From: Glaciecola siphonariae | GTDB lineage: Bacteria > Pseudomonadota > Gammaproteobacteria > Enterobacterales > Alteromonadaceae | Assembly (NCBI RefSeq): GCF_042652645.1 | Contig: NZ_JBHSGU010000019.1 | Span: forward strand, 70,094-134,093 | Length of the DNA: 64,000 bases | Direction of reading: 5' to 3' | Shown here: piece after piece, positions 53,712 to 62,824 of the stretch | How positions within the stretch are numbered: position 1 is the stretch's first letter | Layout of the letters: every line of letters begins with the position of its first letter | Notes under the pieces: model-generated | What the model was told of the DNA's origin: nothing | The model's input: the letters and a program-made list of their open reading frames with translations, nothing else | Database searches by the model: none | Translations under genes and position numbers: made by a program

Positions 53712-55505
53712 ATGTCGTCAAACCAAGACAACACTCCATTCCCACTCATAAACGATGCGCAGCTTTCACAAATAAGTGCGGCTGTTAGCGGTTTAAATAA
53801 AGAGCAATTAATTTGGGCAAGCGGATATCTCGCCGGTCTATCGCAAGGTAGCACTGCTTTGGCGTCGGTTCCGGCTCAAGCGGCGCCTGCGAATATATTG
53901 ACCGTGCTTTTTGGCTCGCAAACAGGCAATTCTAAGCATGCAGCAATGGCTTATGCTGAATCGGCTAAGGCAAAAGGCTATACGACTAACGTGGTCAGCA
54001 TGTCTGATTATAAACCGCGCAAAATAAAAGATGAGACACATTTGGTGGTGTTTGTCAGCACTCATGGTGAAGGCGACGCACCTGATGATGCCGTTGAGCT
54101 TCACGAGTTTTTAGCCAGCAAAAAAGCGCCCAAGCTTGATAAATTAAAATATGCGGTAGTAGGCTTAGGCGACACTAGCTACGAATTCTTTTGCCAAACG
54201 GGCAAAGATTTTGATGCGCGTTTAAAAGCGCTTGGTGCTACACCTTTAATTGACCGCCTCGATTGTGATGTAGAATTTGAAGCAGAATTTGCCGCGTGGA
54301 CAGAAAAGTTAAATGCAATCCTAGCAGATACATTAACACCAAGTGCTGCGGTAATAGCGCCCTCTGCCGTTGCTAAAGCGGTGGCAACAGCCACTTACAC
54401 CAAACAAAATCCATTTACCGCCACCCTCAGCGAAAGCATAAAAATTACGGGGCGAGACTCTGTTAAAGATATCCGTCACATTGAAATATCGCTCGAAGAC
54501 AGCGGCATTCAATATCAAGTTGGCGACGCTTTAGGCGTGTATTTTCTTAACAGTCCAGATGTTGTTTCTCGCATTATCCAAGCTTCTCAAAACAAACCAG
54601 ATGATTCTGTAACTATTTCAGAGCAAACTTACTCGCTCGAACAAGCCTTGAAAGAAAAGCTTGAGTTGACCTTAAGTTATCCGGGTTTTGTAAAGGCTTA
54701 TCAGGCAGCAAGTAAAAACGAAGCTTTGTTGGCGGTACTAGACGATAAGACAGCGCTGCGCGCATTTTTAGACGAGCGTCAGATCGTTGATATTGTTGAG
54801 CAGTTTCCTGCAGATATTGCTGCACAAGACTTAGTTGATGCGCTACGGCCTTTAAGTCCAAGGTTGTATTCGATCGCGTCGAGTCAAAGCGAGGTCGAGG
54901 ATGAGGTTCATCTTACAGTAGCGCACATTGATTACGAGGCTTTTGGTTTTAGGCATCAAGGTGGCGCATCAGGGTATTTGTGTACGCATCTAGAGCAAGG
55001 CGGAGAAATCAAAGTATACGTTGAAAATAACGACAACTTTAGGTTGCCGCAAGACCCCAACGTGCCAGTAATTATGGTCGGTCCTGGAACGGGTATTGCG
55101 CCTTTTAGAGCATTTATGCAGGAGCGTGATGCGCAAGGCGCAGAGGGCAAAAACTGGCTGTTTTTTGGTAATCCAAATTTCACCCAAGATTTTTTATATC
55201 AAACCGAGTGGCAAGCTTATCTTAAATCGGGCCTACTCAGTAAAATTAGCTTGGCGTTTTCTCGCGACCAAGCCAACAAAATATATGTTCAGGACCGCAT
55301 GTTGGAGCAAGGTGAGCAGCTCTACAAATGGCTTGAAAGTGGCGCGCATTTTTATGTATGCGGCGATGCAATGCGCATGGCAAAAGACGTGGAAGCCGCA
55401 TTGCTGACTATCATTGAAAAACACGGTAAAAAATCGGCGCAAGAAGCGAAGCAGTTCTTGCTCGAAATGCGCAAAGCAAAACGTTATCAGAAGGATGTAT
55501 ACTAA
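53712..55505 (+). CDS. cysJ: Sulfite reductase flavoprotein alpha subunit
   Basis: A 597-residue NADPH-dependent diflavin reductase that passes electrons to CysI. Flavodoxin domain: FGSQTGNSKHAAMAYAE, STHGEGDAPDDA and GLGDTSYEFFCQTGKDFD. FAD domain: PRLYSIASSQ and GGASGYL. NADPH part: GPGTGIAPFRAFMQERDAQG, FFGNPN and YVCGDAMRMAKDV. The C-terminus AKRYQKDVY matches CysJ. It overlaps cysI by one base (TAATG). Confidence 0.97.
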   Translation: MSSNQDNTPFPLINDAQLSQISAAVSGLNKEQLIWASGYLAGLSQGSTALASVPAQAAPANILTVLFGSQTGNSKHAAMAYAESAKAKGYTTNVVSMSDYKPRKIKDETHLVVFVSTHGEGDAPDDAVELHEFLASKKAPKLDKLKYAVVGLGDTSYEFFCQTGKDFDARLKALGATPLIDRLDCDVEFEAEFAAWTEKLNAILADTLTPSAAVIAPSAVAKAVATATYTKQNPFTATLSESIKITGRDSVKDIRHIEISLEDSGIQYQVGDALGVYFLNSPDVVSRIIQASQNKPDDSVTISEQTYSLEQALKEKLELTLSYPGFVKAYQAASKNEALLAVLDDKTALRAFLDERQIVDIVEQFPADIAAQDLVDALRPLSPRLYSIASSQSEVEDEVHLTVAHIDYEAFGFRHQGGASGYLCTHLEQGGEIKVYVENNDNFRLPQDPNVPVIMVGPGTGIAPFRAFMQERDAQGAEGKNWLFFGNPNFTQDFLYQTEWQAYLKSGLLSKISLAFSRDQANKIYVQDRMLEQGEQLYKWLESGAHFYVCGDAMRMAKDVEAALLTIIEKHGKKSAQEAKQFLLEMRKAKRYQKDVY

Positions 55506-57226
55506 TGAGTGATGACCAAAAACTTGTCGTCGAAGGCAAACTTGCTGATAACGAACGATTGAAAAAAGAGAGTAACTTATTGCGCGGCACCATCGTTCAG
55601 GACCTCGCTGATGATGTCACTGGCGGGTTTACCGCAGATAATTTCCAATTGATACGCTTCCATGGGATGTATCAGCAGGATGACCGCGATATTCGTGCGG
55701 AGCGAATTAAACAAAAGTTAGAGCCTCTGCATAATGTTATGCTGCGAGCCAGATTACCGGGTGGCGTGATCACGCCCAAACAGTGGATTGAGATTGATCA
55801 GTTTGCCCAGGATTATTCCATGTATGGAAGTATTCGCCTTACGACTCGCCAAACCTTTCAGTTCCATGGTGTATTGAAGCCTCATATTAAGTCAATGCAC
55901 CAAACGCTTAACGCTACTGGGATAGATTCGATTGCGACTGCCGGAGACGTTAACCGAAACGTGTTGTGCACCTCAAATCCCATCGAGTCAAAAGTGCATC
56001 AGCAAGCGTGGGAGTGGGCAACAAAAATTAGTGAACACTTACTTCCCAAAACCAATGCCTACGCCGAAATTTGGCTAGACGGCGAAAAGATTGATTCGAC
56101 GCAAGAAAATGAACCTATCCTAGGTAACAACTATCTACCGCGTAAGTTTAAGACCACGGTTGTGATCCCACCGCAAAACGACGTAGACGTGCATGCTAAC
56201 GACTTGAACTTTGTGGCAATCGCTGAAGGGGATAAGCTTGTAGGATTTAATGTGCTTGTAGGCGGTGGGCTTGCGATGACTCATGGCGATAAAAGCACCT
56301 ATCCGCGAAAGGCAGATGATTTTGGTTTTATTTCGCTGGAAAAAACCCTAGATGTGGCTGCAGCGGTAGTCTCAACGCAGCGCGACTGGGGTAACCGCGT
56401 TAATCGTAAAAACGCAAAGACCAAATATACGCTTGAGCGTGTTGGTGTAGAGACTTTCAAACAAGAAGTTGAAAAGCGCGCTAACGTTAAGTTTGAAAGT
56501 AGCAGACCTTATGAATTTACCTCTAGGGGCGACAGATTCGGCTGGGTTGAAGGCATCGACGGAAAGCATCATTTAACTTTGTTCATTGAAAATGGCCGTA
56601 TTCTAGATTTCCCTAACAAGCCACTGAAAACCGGTATGCTGCAAATAGCTAAAATTCACCAAGGTGATTTTAGGTTAACCGCAAACCAAAACTTAATTGT
56701 AGCTGGCGTTCCTGAAAGCCAAAAACAAGCAATAGAAGACATTGCGGTTGAGCATGGCCTCATGGAGTCAAGCGTTAGTAAGCAACGTCAAGATTCAATG
56801 GCGTGTGTGTCACTACCCACTTGCCCACTAGCAATGGCCGAGGCTGAGCGCTATTTGCCTGATGCGGTAACCGAAATAGAAAGCATGCTAAGCAAACACG
56901 GCATGCAAGACCAGAGCATCATTTATCGCATCACAGGGTGTCCTAATGGTTGTGGTAGAGCAATGTTGTCAGAGATTGGTCTGGTAGGAAAAGGCCCCAA
57001 TAAATATAATTTGCACATAGGCGGTAACCGTGAAGGTACACGTATTCCGCGAATGTATCGAGAGAATATTAGCGATACAGAAATAATGTCTATACTCGAC
57101 GAGCTGATAGGGCAATGGGCTGAGCAAAGAGAGAACAACGAGGCCTTTGGCGACTTTGTTGTGCGCGCTGGAATTGTTAAGCCAGTTGTGGACTCAGCTA
57201 GAGATTTTTACGATGAACTTAGCTAA
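55505..57226 (+). CDS. cysI: Sulfite reductase hemoprotein beta subunit
   Basis: A 573-residue siroheme and 4Fe-4S enzyme reducing sulfite to sulfide. Cysteine ligands are in CVSLPTCPLAMAEAERYLP and TGCPNGCGRAM. RLTTRQTFQFHGVLK and TAGDVNRNVLCTSNP are substrate-site blocks, with the conserved arginines and lysines. The final 14 bases overlap cysH. No cysG or cysB is present here. Confidence 0.97.
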   Translation: MSDDQKLVVEGKLADNERLKKESNLLRGTIVQDLADDVTGGFTADNFQLIRFHGMYQQDDRDIRAERIKQKLEPLHNVMLRARLPGGVITPKQWIEIDQFAQDYSMYGSIRLTTRQTFQFHGVLKPHIKSMHQTLNATGIDSIATAGDVNRNVLCTSNPIESKVHQQAWEWATKISEHLLPKTNAYAEIWLDGEKIDSTQENEPILGNNYLPRKFKTTVVIPPQNDVDVHANDLNFVAIAEGDKLVGFNVLVGGGLAMTHGDKSTYPRKADDFGFISLEKTLDVAAAVVSTQRDWGNRVNRKNAKTKYTLERVGVETFKQEVEKRANVKFESSRPYEFTSRGDRFGWVEGIDGKHHLTLFIENGRILDFPNKPLKTGMLQIAKIHQGDFRLTANQNLIVAGVPESQKQAIEDIAVEHGLMESSVSKQRQDSMACVSLPTCPLAMAEAERYLPDAVTEIESMLSKHGMQDQSIIYRITGCPNGCGRAMLSEIGLVGKGPNKYNLHIGGNREGTRIPRMYRENISDTEIMSILDELIGQWAEQRENNEAFGDFVVRAGIVKPVVDSARDFYDELS

Positions 57227-57956
57227 ACAACTAAGTGCCAAACAAAAGCTCATGCAGATTGACCTAGCAGCATCTAATGAGGTTTTGAAAGGTGAAAGCG
57301 CGGTAGAACGTGTTCAGTGGGCGTTGGCTAACTTGCCGGGAAATCATATTGTTTCGTCAAGCTTTGGTGCTCAATCTGCGGTGATGCTGCATTTGTTAAG
57401 TGAGGCTGCCCCGAATATTCCGGTTGTGCTCACCGACACGGGTTACTTATTTCCCGAGACTTATCAGTTCATTGATGAACTTACTGAGCGCCTGAATCTA
57501 AATTTACAGGTTTATCGCGCGCCTATTTCCGCGGCATGGCAAGAAGCACGTTTTGGAAAAATGTGGGAGCAAGGCATTGACGGTATTGAAAAGTATAATG
57601 CCTTAAATAAAGTCGAACCAATGAAAAGAGCACTACACGACTTTGATGTGAGTGTATGGTTTGCAGGTTTGCGCCGCTCTCAGTCTGACTCCAGGCAAAA
57701 CTTACCTTTTTTGCAGCGCCAAGGGGAACACATTAAAGTGCATCCTTTAGCCGATTACTCAAATAAGCGGCTACATGAATACATGCTTAAGCATAAATTA
57801 CCCTATCATCCACTGTGGGAAAAAGGCTTCGTATCTATTGGTGACTGGCACACAACACGAGCGCTTGAAGATGGAATGAGTGAGCAAGACACTCGATTCT
57901 TTGGCCTGAAGCGGGAGTGCGGGCTGCATGAGTTTGGTGATGGTGACGGCATCTAG
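57213..57956 (+). CDS. cysH: Phosphoadenosine phosphosulfate reductase
   Basis: A 247-residue enzyme that reduces PAPS to sulfite with thioredoxin. The start is the ATG at 57213 inside cysI. SSSFGAQSAVMLHLLSE is the phosphate-binding loop, VLTDTGYLFPETYQF and FAGLRRSQSDSR the PAPS site. The catalytic cysteine is in the ECGLHE motif at the end. There are no paired cysteine clusters, so it is PAPS- and not APS-specific. cysJIH is one tight operon. Confidence 0.96.
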   Translation: MNLAKQLSAKQKLMQIDLAASNEVLKGESAVERVQWALANLPGNHIVSSSFGAQSAVMLHLLSEAAPNIPVVLTDTGYLFPETYQFIDELTERLNLNLQVYRAPISAAWQEARFGKMWEQGIDGIEKYNALNKVEPMKRALHDFDVSVWFAGLRRSQSDSRQNLPFLQRQGEHIKVHPLADYSNKRLHEYMLKHKLPYHPLWEKGFVSIGDWHTTRALEDGMSEQDTRFFGLKRECGLHEFGDGDGI

Positions 57957-58070
57957 ACAAAGGCGATATCGGTGCAAGCAAAGATTGAATTGTTGCAAAG
58001 GTCAATAGACCCTAGTGTCATCATTTTTTCATCTTTGTGTCATATAACTGTAATAAAACTCTGAAACGAA

Positions 58071-58098
58071 TTGATCTATTGATGATTCTCTGTATACT
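58071..58098 (+). promoter_or_regulatory. Candidate promoter for a small exported protein
   Basis: TTGATC (58071-58076), 16-base spacer, TATACT (58093-58098). The -10 lies inside an imperfect dyad, CTGTATA (58090-58096) and TATACACAG (58100-58108). AGAGGAG (58113-58119 region) is the strong ribosome site. Confidence 0.6.
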
Positions 58099-58127
58099 AT
58101 ATACACAGTTTAGTAGAGGAGAATTAC

Positions 58128-58436
58128 ATGAAGAAGCTAATGGCAATGGTTTTTACATTTGCTTGTTTTAGTGCTTCTGCTGCTCAAACAGCCACAGATA
58201 CCGGCAATAGTTTTTCTTGCATGAATAAAGCATCATTCGAAATAGATGCAGCGTGCATGAGTAATAAAATTGAAAACAGTGATTCGTTTTTAAGTTCCCA
58301 ATCTGTGCTAGCCGAGAAAAGCACAAACACTAATCACGCTATGGCAACGCTAACAATTGAGCCCGGAACGCTCAACATCGAGGTAGTTGCACACAAAGAC
58401 GCTTATTTGGCCAAAGTATTGGACCAAGAAAATTAG
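58128..58436 (+). CDS. Small exported protein of unknown function
   Basis: A 102-residue protein with a signal peptide (MKKLMAMVFTFACFSASAA, then QTAT) and a clear promoter, ribosome site and terminator, so it is a stand-alone expressed gene. The mature part has two cysteines (FSCMNK and DAACMSN) that may form a disulfide. I recognise no family. Confidence 0.65.
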   Translation: MKKLMAMVFTFACFSASAAQTATDTGNSFSCMNKASFEIDAACMSNKIENSDSFLSSQSVLAEKSTNTNHAMATLTIEPGTLNIEVVAHKDAYLAKVLDQEN

Positions 58437-58453
58437 TTTTGTTTAGTAACTAG

Positions 58454-58482
58454 AAAAGCCTCTCATTGAGAGGCTTTTTTTT
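58454..58482 (+). terminator. Intrinsic terminator
   Basis: AAAAGCCTCTC (58454-58464) pairs with GAGAGGCTTTT (58468-58478) over an ATT loop, ending in eight Ts. It could also serve the converging desaturase gene on the other strand. Confidence 0.92.
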
Positions 58483-58524
58483 GGCTAGTGTTTGAGCCCC
58501 AAATCGAGCACATCAGCACCTTAC

Positions 58525-59667
58525 TTAGCTTGTTTGTAACGATATTGAAGACATATAGTATTCATACATTGAATGCCATTTCTCTTTCTGTAGCGCGAAA
58601 GACTGTTTCATTTCCTTAAATTCAAAGTCTAGCTCAAGCTTTTCGTAAGACGCTTTCAAGTTTTGCTTCTTATCGGCCATTATCTTTTTCTTGGCACTGT
58701 AATAAGAATTCATTTTTTGCACTAGGATGTCATATTCATTTTGAATTTTGGCGACGACTTCATCAGCATTGGGTAAATTTACCAAACGCTTCTTGGCGTA
58801 TTTAAGCTGCATTTGAAGCTTCGCTTTTTCGATGCGCTCTTCTGGTGTTTTTCTTAGGTTTCGCGTCAGTCTTAACCACGACAGTGATTTGATTAACCAT
58901 TTTGTAGGATCGTACTGCCACCAGTGAATACCATTTCGGTAGTCGTACTCAAAAATATGGTGATAGTTATGGTAGCCTTCTCCGAACGTGAACAGTGCAA
59001 CAAAACCGTTGTCGCGGGCAGTATTGGTGTCTGTGTAAGGACGGCTCCCCCAAATGTGAGCGATAGAGTTGATAAAGAAGGTCACGTGATGAACAACGAC
59101 CAATCGCGCCACGCCTGCTATTAATATCATTCCTAGGATGTCCCCATTAAGCCAACCTAGAGCAGCCGTAATACCAAAATTCGCAATTAACACGATAGGC
59201 AGATAATACTTATGCTGCCACATAACCACTTTGTCTTTTTGAAGGTCACGACAGTTAGAGTAATCGTTGTAACATTCCGACTGATACTCGCGTAGCATCC
59301 AGCCTATATGTGAAAACCAAAATCCTTTTTTCGCAGAGTATGGGTCTTTGTCGTTTACATCGACATGGCGATGATGAACACGATGGTCTGATGACCAATG
59401 CAAAATACTGTTTTGTAAAGCCATTGCGCCGCCTATAGCCAGGACGACTTTAACAACGGGATGAGCTTCATAGGCTTTATGAGACCATAAGCGATGATAG
59501 CCAGCCGTGATTGACATGCCGGTAAAGAAAAACAAAATTACCGCTGCAAGTATTTCAAAAGTATCGATGCCGTTGTAACCAATCCATATCGGCACGCCAA
59601 CGAGCGCAATCATGGTGGTTAAGGTAAAAACAGCAATGTTCAAGGGGATGATAGGGGGTTTTTTCAC
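58525..59667 (-). CDS. Acyl-CoA/acyl-lipid delta-9 type fatty acid desaturase
   Basis: About 380 residues from the GTG at 59667, whose product begins VKKPPIIPL like related desaturases; a TTG at 59697 would overlap the FabR-type operator. The three histidine boxes are HRLWSH, HRVHHRHVD, split as HRVHH and HRHVD, and EGYHNYHH, binding the di-iron centre. Four hydrophobic helices surround them. Residues from about 290 form an unusual long charged coiled-coil tail. The enzyme likely makes monounsaturated acyl chains in the inner membrane. Regulated by the divergent fabR, by sequence of the operator. Confidence 0.9.
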   Translation of the reverse strand: MKKPPIIPLNIAVFTLTTMIALVGVPIWIGYNGIDTFEILAAVILFFFTGMSITAGYHRLWSHKAYEAHPVVKVVLAIGGAMALQNSILHWSSDHRVHHRHVDVNDKDPYSAKKGFWFSHIGWMLREYQSECYNDYSNCRDLQKDKVVMWQHKYYLPIVLIANFGITAALGWLNGDILGMILIAGVARLVVVHHVTFFINSIAHIWGSRPYTDTNTARDNGFVALFTFGEGYHNYHHIFEYDYRNGIHWWQYDPTKWLIKSLSWLRLTRNLRKTPEERIEKAKLQMQLKYAKKRLVNLPNADEVVAKIQNEYDILVQKMNSYYSAKKKIMADKKQNLKASYEKLELDFEFKEMKQSFALQKEKWHSMYEYYMSSISLQTS

Positions 59668-59688
59668 TAAATATTCACTTATGTTTTC

Positions 59689-59706
59689 AGCGTACAACTG
59701 TGCGCT
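59689..59706. promoter_or_regulatory. FabR-type operator upstream of the desaturase gene
   Basis: AGCGTACAACTGTGCGCT is a near-perfect dyad with arms AGCGTACA and TGTGCGCT, matching the E. coli FabR operator form, as I recall it (AGCGTACA-type half-sites). It lies immediately downstream of the candidate -10 of the desaturase promoter and covers its likely start site. Confidence 0.7.
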
Positions 59707-59707
59707 T

Positions 59708-59736
59708 AATTTAACTTTTCAGGATGTTTTAGGCAA
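59708..59736 (-). promoter_or_regulatory. Candidate promoter of the desaturase gene
   Basis: On the minus strand TTGCCT (59736-59731) and TAAATT (59713-59708) are 17 bases apart. The predicted start site falls within the operator at 59689-59706. Confidence 0.55.
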
Positions 59737-59780
59737 GGTTTATATTGATAAAACTCAGATCCTAATGTAAACATACCCAT

Positions 59781-60395
59781 ATGAACAGACAACTTCAAAA
59801 ACAACTTACGCGTCAAAAAATTGTTGATGCCGCGTTTACTTTGCTCGACGAAAATAAGAGCTTTACCTCTATAAGCTTACGCGAGGTGGCTCGCGAGGCA
59901 GGTATCGCGCCGACTTCCTTTTATAGACACTTTGCCGATATTAACGAGCTCGGGCTAACCTTAGTCGATGAGTCCGGTCTTGCACTACGGCAACTCATGC
60001 GAAAAGCGCGCCAACGTATTCAAAAAGGCGGCAGTGTTATCAATATATCTGTTCATACTTTCATGGAGTTTATTACGCAGAATAGAAATGTGTTTAGGCT
60101 GCTTTTGCGAGAACACACGGGTACGTCGTCAGAGTTTAGAGCCGCGGTAATGCGAGAAATTCAATATTTTACAGAAGAACTTTCAGACTATGTTATATCG
60201 CACCTTGAGCTGCCTACTCATATCGCTCATTTACAGGCAGAAGCTATGGTACGCTTGGTATTCAGTGCTGGCGCTGAAGCTCTCGATGCAGACGAGCGCG
60301 AAGTTAGCACGATTGCGCAGCGTGTTATAACGCAACTTCGGTTTGTTCAACTCGGCGCTTATCGATATAAAGAGGACGGTAGCGCGGACAAATAA
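59781..60395 (+). CDS. fabR: HTH-type transcriptional repressor of unsaturated fatty acid synthesis
   Basis: A 204-residue TetR-family regulator. The HTH is SLREVAREAGIAPTSFYRHF, split at 20, followed by DVDEL-type linker DINELGLTLVDESGLALRQLMRKARQRI, given in part as LTLVDESGLALRQLM, and FRLLLREHTGTSSEF. These are diagnostic of FabR, which senses acyl-chain saturation and represses desaturase or fabA/fabB genes. It is divergent from the desaturase across an 83-base gap. No ribosome site is evident upstream of the ATG, so it may be leaderless or weakly translated. The FabR-TrmA arrangement parallels E. coli. Confidence 0.94.
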   Translation: MNRQLQKQLTRQKIVDAAFTLLDENKSFTSISLREVAREAGIAPTSFYRHFADINELGLTLVDESGLALRQLMRKARQRIQKGGSVINISVHTFMEFITQNRNVFRLLLREHTGTSSEFRAAVMREIQYFTEELSDYVISHLELPTHIAHLQAEAMVRLVFSAGAEALDADEREVSTIAQRVITQLRFVQLGAYRYKEDGSADK

Positions 60396-60442
60396 TGCCG
60401 CTAGAGATGCAAACGACGGTCGTATGCTGCATAAATAGAGAG

Positions 60443-61543
60443 CTATCTTTTTTTCAGCACAACGCCCGTTTCAATATGCTCAGTAAATGGGAACTGGTCA
60501 AACAGAGCCGCATGCTCGACATGATGGGTTTCCGATAAGGTAACTAAGTTATTTGCTAGTGTGTTTGGGTTGCACGAAATATAGACAATCCGTTTAAATT
60601 GGCTAATTAGCTTGAGCGTGTCAGCATCTAAACCCGCGCGAGGTGGGTCAACTAAGACTGTTGAAAATTGATAATTGTGTAATTCTATATCTTTTAGCCT
60701 GAAAAAGGCTCTTGCTCCTTTATAAGCCTCAGTAAATTCTTCACTGCTAAGTCGGGCAATAACGACGTTACTGACTGCGTTGGCGTCAATATTATACTGG
60801 GCCGCGTTGACTGAACTCTTTGATATTTCTGTGGCAAATACCCGCCTAAAGATGCTGGCAAGCGGTATCGAAAAATTACCTGCACCGCAATACAACTCAA
60901 GTAAGTCTCCTTCGCTCCCTCTCAGTCTGCCAAGCGTCCAATTGAGCATTTTTACATTGATGTTGGCATTTGGTTGCGTAAAGCTATTTTCAACTTGTTT
61001 GAATATATAGTCTTTAGCTGTTTCTTGTGCTTCCAAGCGCAGTTTTTCGATAACGTAATCTTCTCCAATAACCACCTTTTGCTTTTTGGCCCTGCCGATA
61101 ATATTAATCGTACCTAAATGAGAGAGAGCTTGCTTAAGTGCCTGAGCAGCGTCCTCCCAAGATGAATCTAATTGCTTATGATATATCAGAGAAATAACTA
61201 ACTCGTTTGTAGTCGATGCCAAATAGTCAATTTGGAATAGCTTTGCACGCAGCAAAGGCTGCTCGCACACCAACGCGATAGTATCTTTCATTGCATCGTT
61301 AATTAATTGACACGCGGCAGGCAGGTACTCAACTTCATATTTAGACTTACTCTCTTTATCAAACATGATGTGAAAGCTGCGCTCTCCCTCATGCCAGATT
61401 CTAAACTCCGCTCGCATACGGTAATTTTGAGGAGGTGACTCAAATACCTCTAAGTTTTGCTGCGTAAAGGGCAAAAGTAAGTCGGTAAGTCGTTGTTTTT
61501 TTTCAGCGAGTTGAAGCGCGTATTTGTTATCAAACGTTGTCAT
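60443..61543 (-). CDS. trmA: tRNA (uracil(54)-C5)-methyltransferase
   Basis: Makes 5-methyluridine at position 54 of the T-loop with S-adenosylmethionine. The ATG at 61543 gives 366 residues, the E. coli length; ten extra residues upstream lack support. LLELYCGAGNFSIPLA binds the cofactor. VLVDPPRAGLDADTLKL carries the catalytic base region, and YISCNPNTLANNL the nucleophilic cysteine. The family lacks an iron-sulfur cluster in this form, unlike RlmD. It is convergent with fabR. Confidence 0.96.
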   Translation of the reverse strand: MTTFDNKYALQLAEKKQRLTDLLLPFTQQNLEVFESPPQNYRMRAEFRIWHEGERSFHIMFDKESKSKYEVEYLPAACQLINDAMKDTIALVCEQPLLRAKLFQIDYLASTTNELVISLIYHKQLDSSWEDAAQALKQALSHLGTINIIGRAKKQKVVIGEDYVIEKLRLEAQETAKDYIFKQVENSFTQPNANINVKMLNWTLGRLRGSEGDLLELYCGAGNFSIPLASIFRRVFATEISKSSVNAAQYNIDANAVSNVVIARLSSEEFTEAYKGARAFFRLKDIELHNYQFSTVLVDPPRAGLDADTLKLISQFKRIVYISCNPNTLANNLVTLSETHHVEHAALFDQFPFTEHIETGVVLKKR

Positions 61544-61663
61544 GTCATCCGGCGAGCAAGAGAGAATGGGCAAATTGTAACGCCATAGAAAATTTTACCA
61601 ACTCTTTATTAAAGAAAATGCAGATTTGCCGATAACTATGTTGAGGATAGTGAGGTATCTAAA

Positions 61664-62809
61664 ATGAATATGCTAGAAGTGAAAGCAGCTTTCCCTGACA
61701 TTTCAGGCGCAAAAGCGGCTAACGTAATTGAACTAAAGCATCAAAACAAACAAGAAATTCGTGCCAGCCAAGCAAGCGATACATATAGTTCGTCTGCTGG
61801 TAACGACGTTGTTGCAGCTAAAGTTATTTCTTTGTCTATTAACAGTAGATTTGAGGACACGCTAGCGGCAAAAAACATCGATAAGCAAGAGCAGTCAGCT
61901 AAGCTGCGGTCAGTCAAAGAGACAAATTTATTCAATATTGACGAGGTAGTGCAGAACGTTCTAAGTTTTGTGTCGTCGTCTCTAGCATCAATGGCGAAAA
62001 ACGGCGCAGATAAAGTTGAGTTGAGCTATTTTAAACAGCAAGCCACCGAAGGCGTAAATGCCGGAATAGACCAAGCAAAATTAGAGTTGGTAGGTGTAGC
62101 AGACGATAAATTGACTCAAAATATCGATGCAAGTCAAAAACGAATAATCGACGAAATATCTAAATTACCGATTGATCCGCTCGAGTACCAAAAGGCTTCT
62201 GACGATACGAACGTTAAATACATGCAAACCAAGCTAGATTTGAGCGACGGCCGAACTGTAAGAGTTGACTTCGGAAGCGAAGCCTTCACGTCGATATCAG
62301 ACTCAAGCGATGGCGCTCGTTTATATACGAGTCAGGGTTCCAATATATCGTTTAGTATTGCAGGTGAAGCCGACGCGAGCAGGTCTGCTAGTTTGGCCAA
62401 CTTAATCAATAGTGCAGATGAACTCGCCAGCACCTTCTATCGAAAAGACATGCAGCAGGTTTATGAAAAAGCTATTGAACAGGGATATACAGATAATGAC
62501 TTAACGCGTCTCGCTCAGCAGTCAATATCAGTTGAACGTAACTCAGGCGCGTCGGCTTATGATCAGGTAAAACACCTAAACGAGTTTTCAAATAAAGAGG
62601 ACATGACGTCGCCAAAAGCTGTTGCAAACTATGTTGCGAGATTAATGAATGTAATGGAGTCAGCCAAAAAAGAGCTTGCATCTGAGCAAGAATATAATCA
62701 GGTAATAAACGGTTTGGTTAACGAAATGAAGGATGTGCAGGTACCAGACTTACTGCAAGCGATTAATCGCTTTCATGCTTTTAATGCAAAATTTATCGCT
62801 CAGGAATAA
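61664..62809 (+). CDS. DUF5610-like protein of unknown function
   Basis: A 381-residue protein with GAGG 8 bases before the ATG. It has no signal peptide or transmembrane helix. The middle, FNIDEVVQNVLSFVSSSLASM with GADKVELSYFKQQATEGVNAGIDQAKLELVG (given in part as LSYFKQQATEGVNAGIDQAK), resembles DUF5610. The first 60 residues are low-complexity and charged; the C-terminal 180 are helix-rich. Function is unknown; DUF5610 proteins sometimes lie near flagellar genes, but none are here. Confidence 0.6.
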   Translation: MNMLEVKAAFPDISGAKAANVIELKHQNKQEIRASQASDTYSSSAGNDVVAAKVISLSINSRFEDTLAAKNIDKQEQSAKLRSVKETNLFNIDEVVQNVLSFVSSSLASMAKNGADKVELSYFKQQATEGVNAGIDQAKLELVGVADDKLTQNIDASQKRIIDEISKLPIDPLEYQKASDDTNVKYMQTKLDLSDGRTVRVDFGSEAFTSISDSSDGARLYTSQGSNISFSIAGEADASRSASLANLINSADELASTFYRKDMQQVYEKAIEQGYTDNDLTRLAQQSISVERNSGASAYDQVKHLNEFSNKEDMTSPKAVANYVARLMNVMESAKKELASEQEYNQVINGLVNEMKDVQVPDLLQAINRFHAFNAKFIAQE

Positions 62810-62824
62810 CAACATGCAGTAAGG

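Noticed and set aside
58090..58108. LexA-like box CTG...CAG before the small exported gene
   Set aside because: The gap between CTG and CAG is 13 bases, not the ten of a LexA site; it reads better as an imperfect dyad around a -10.
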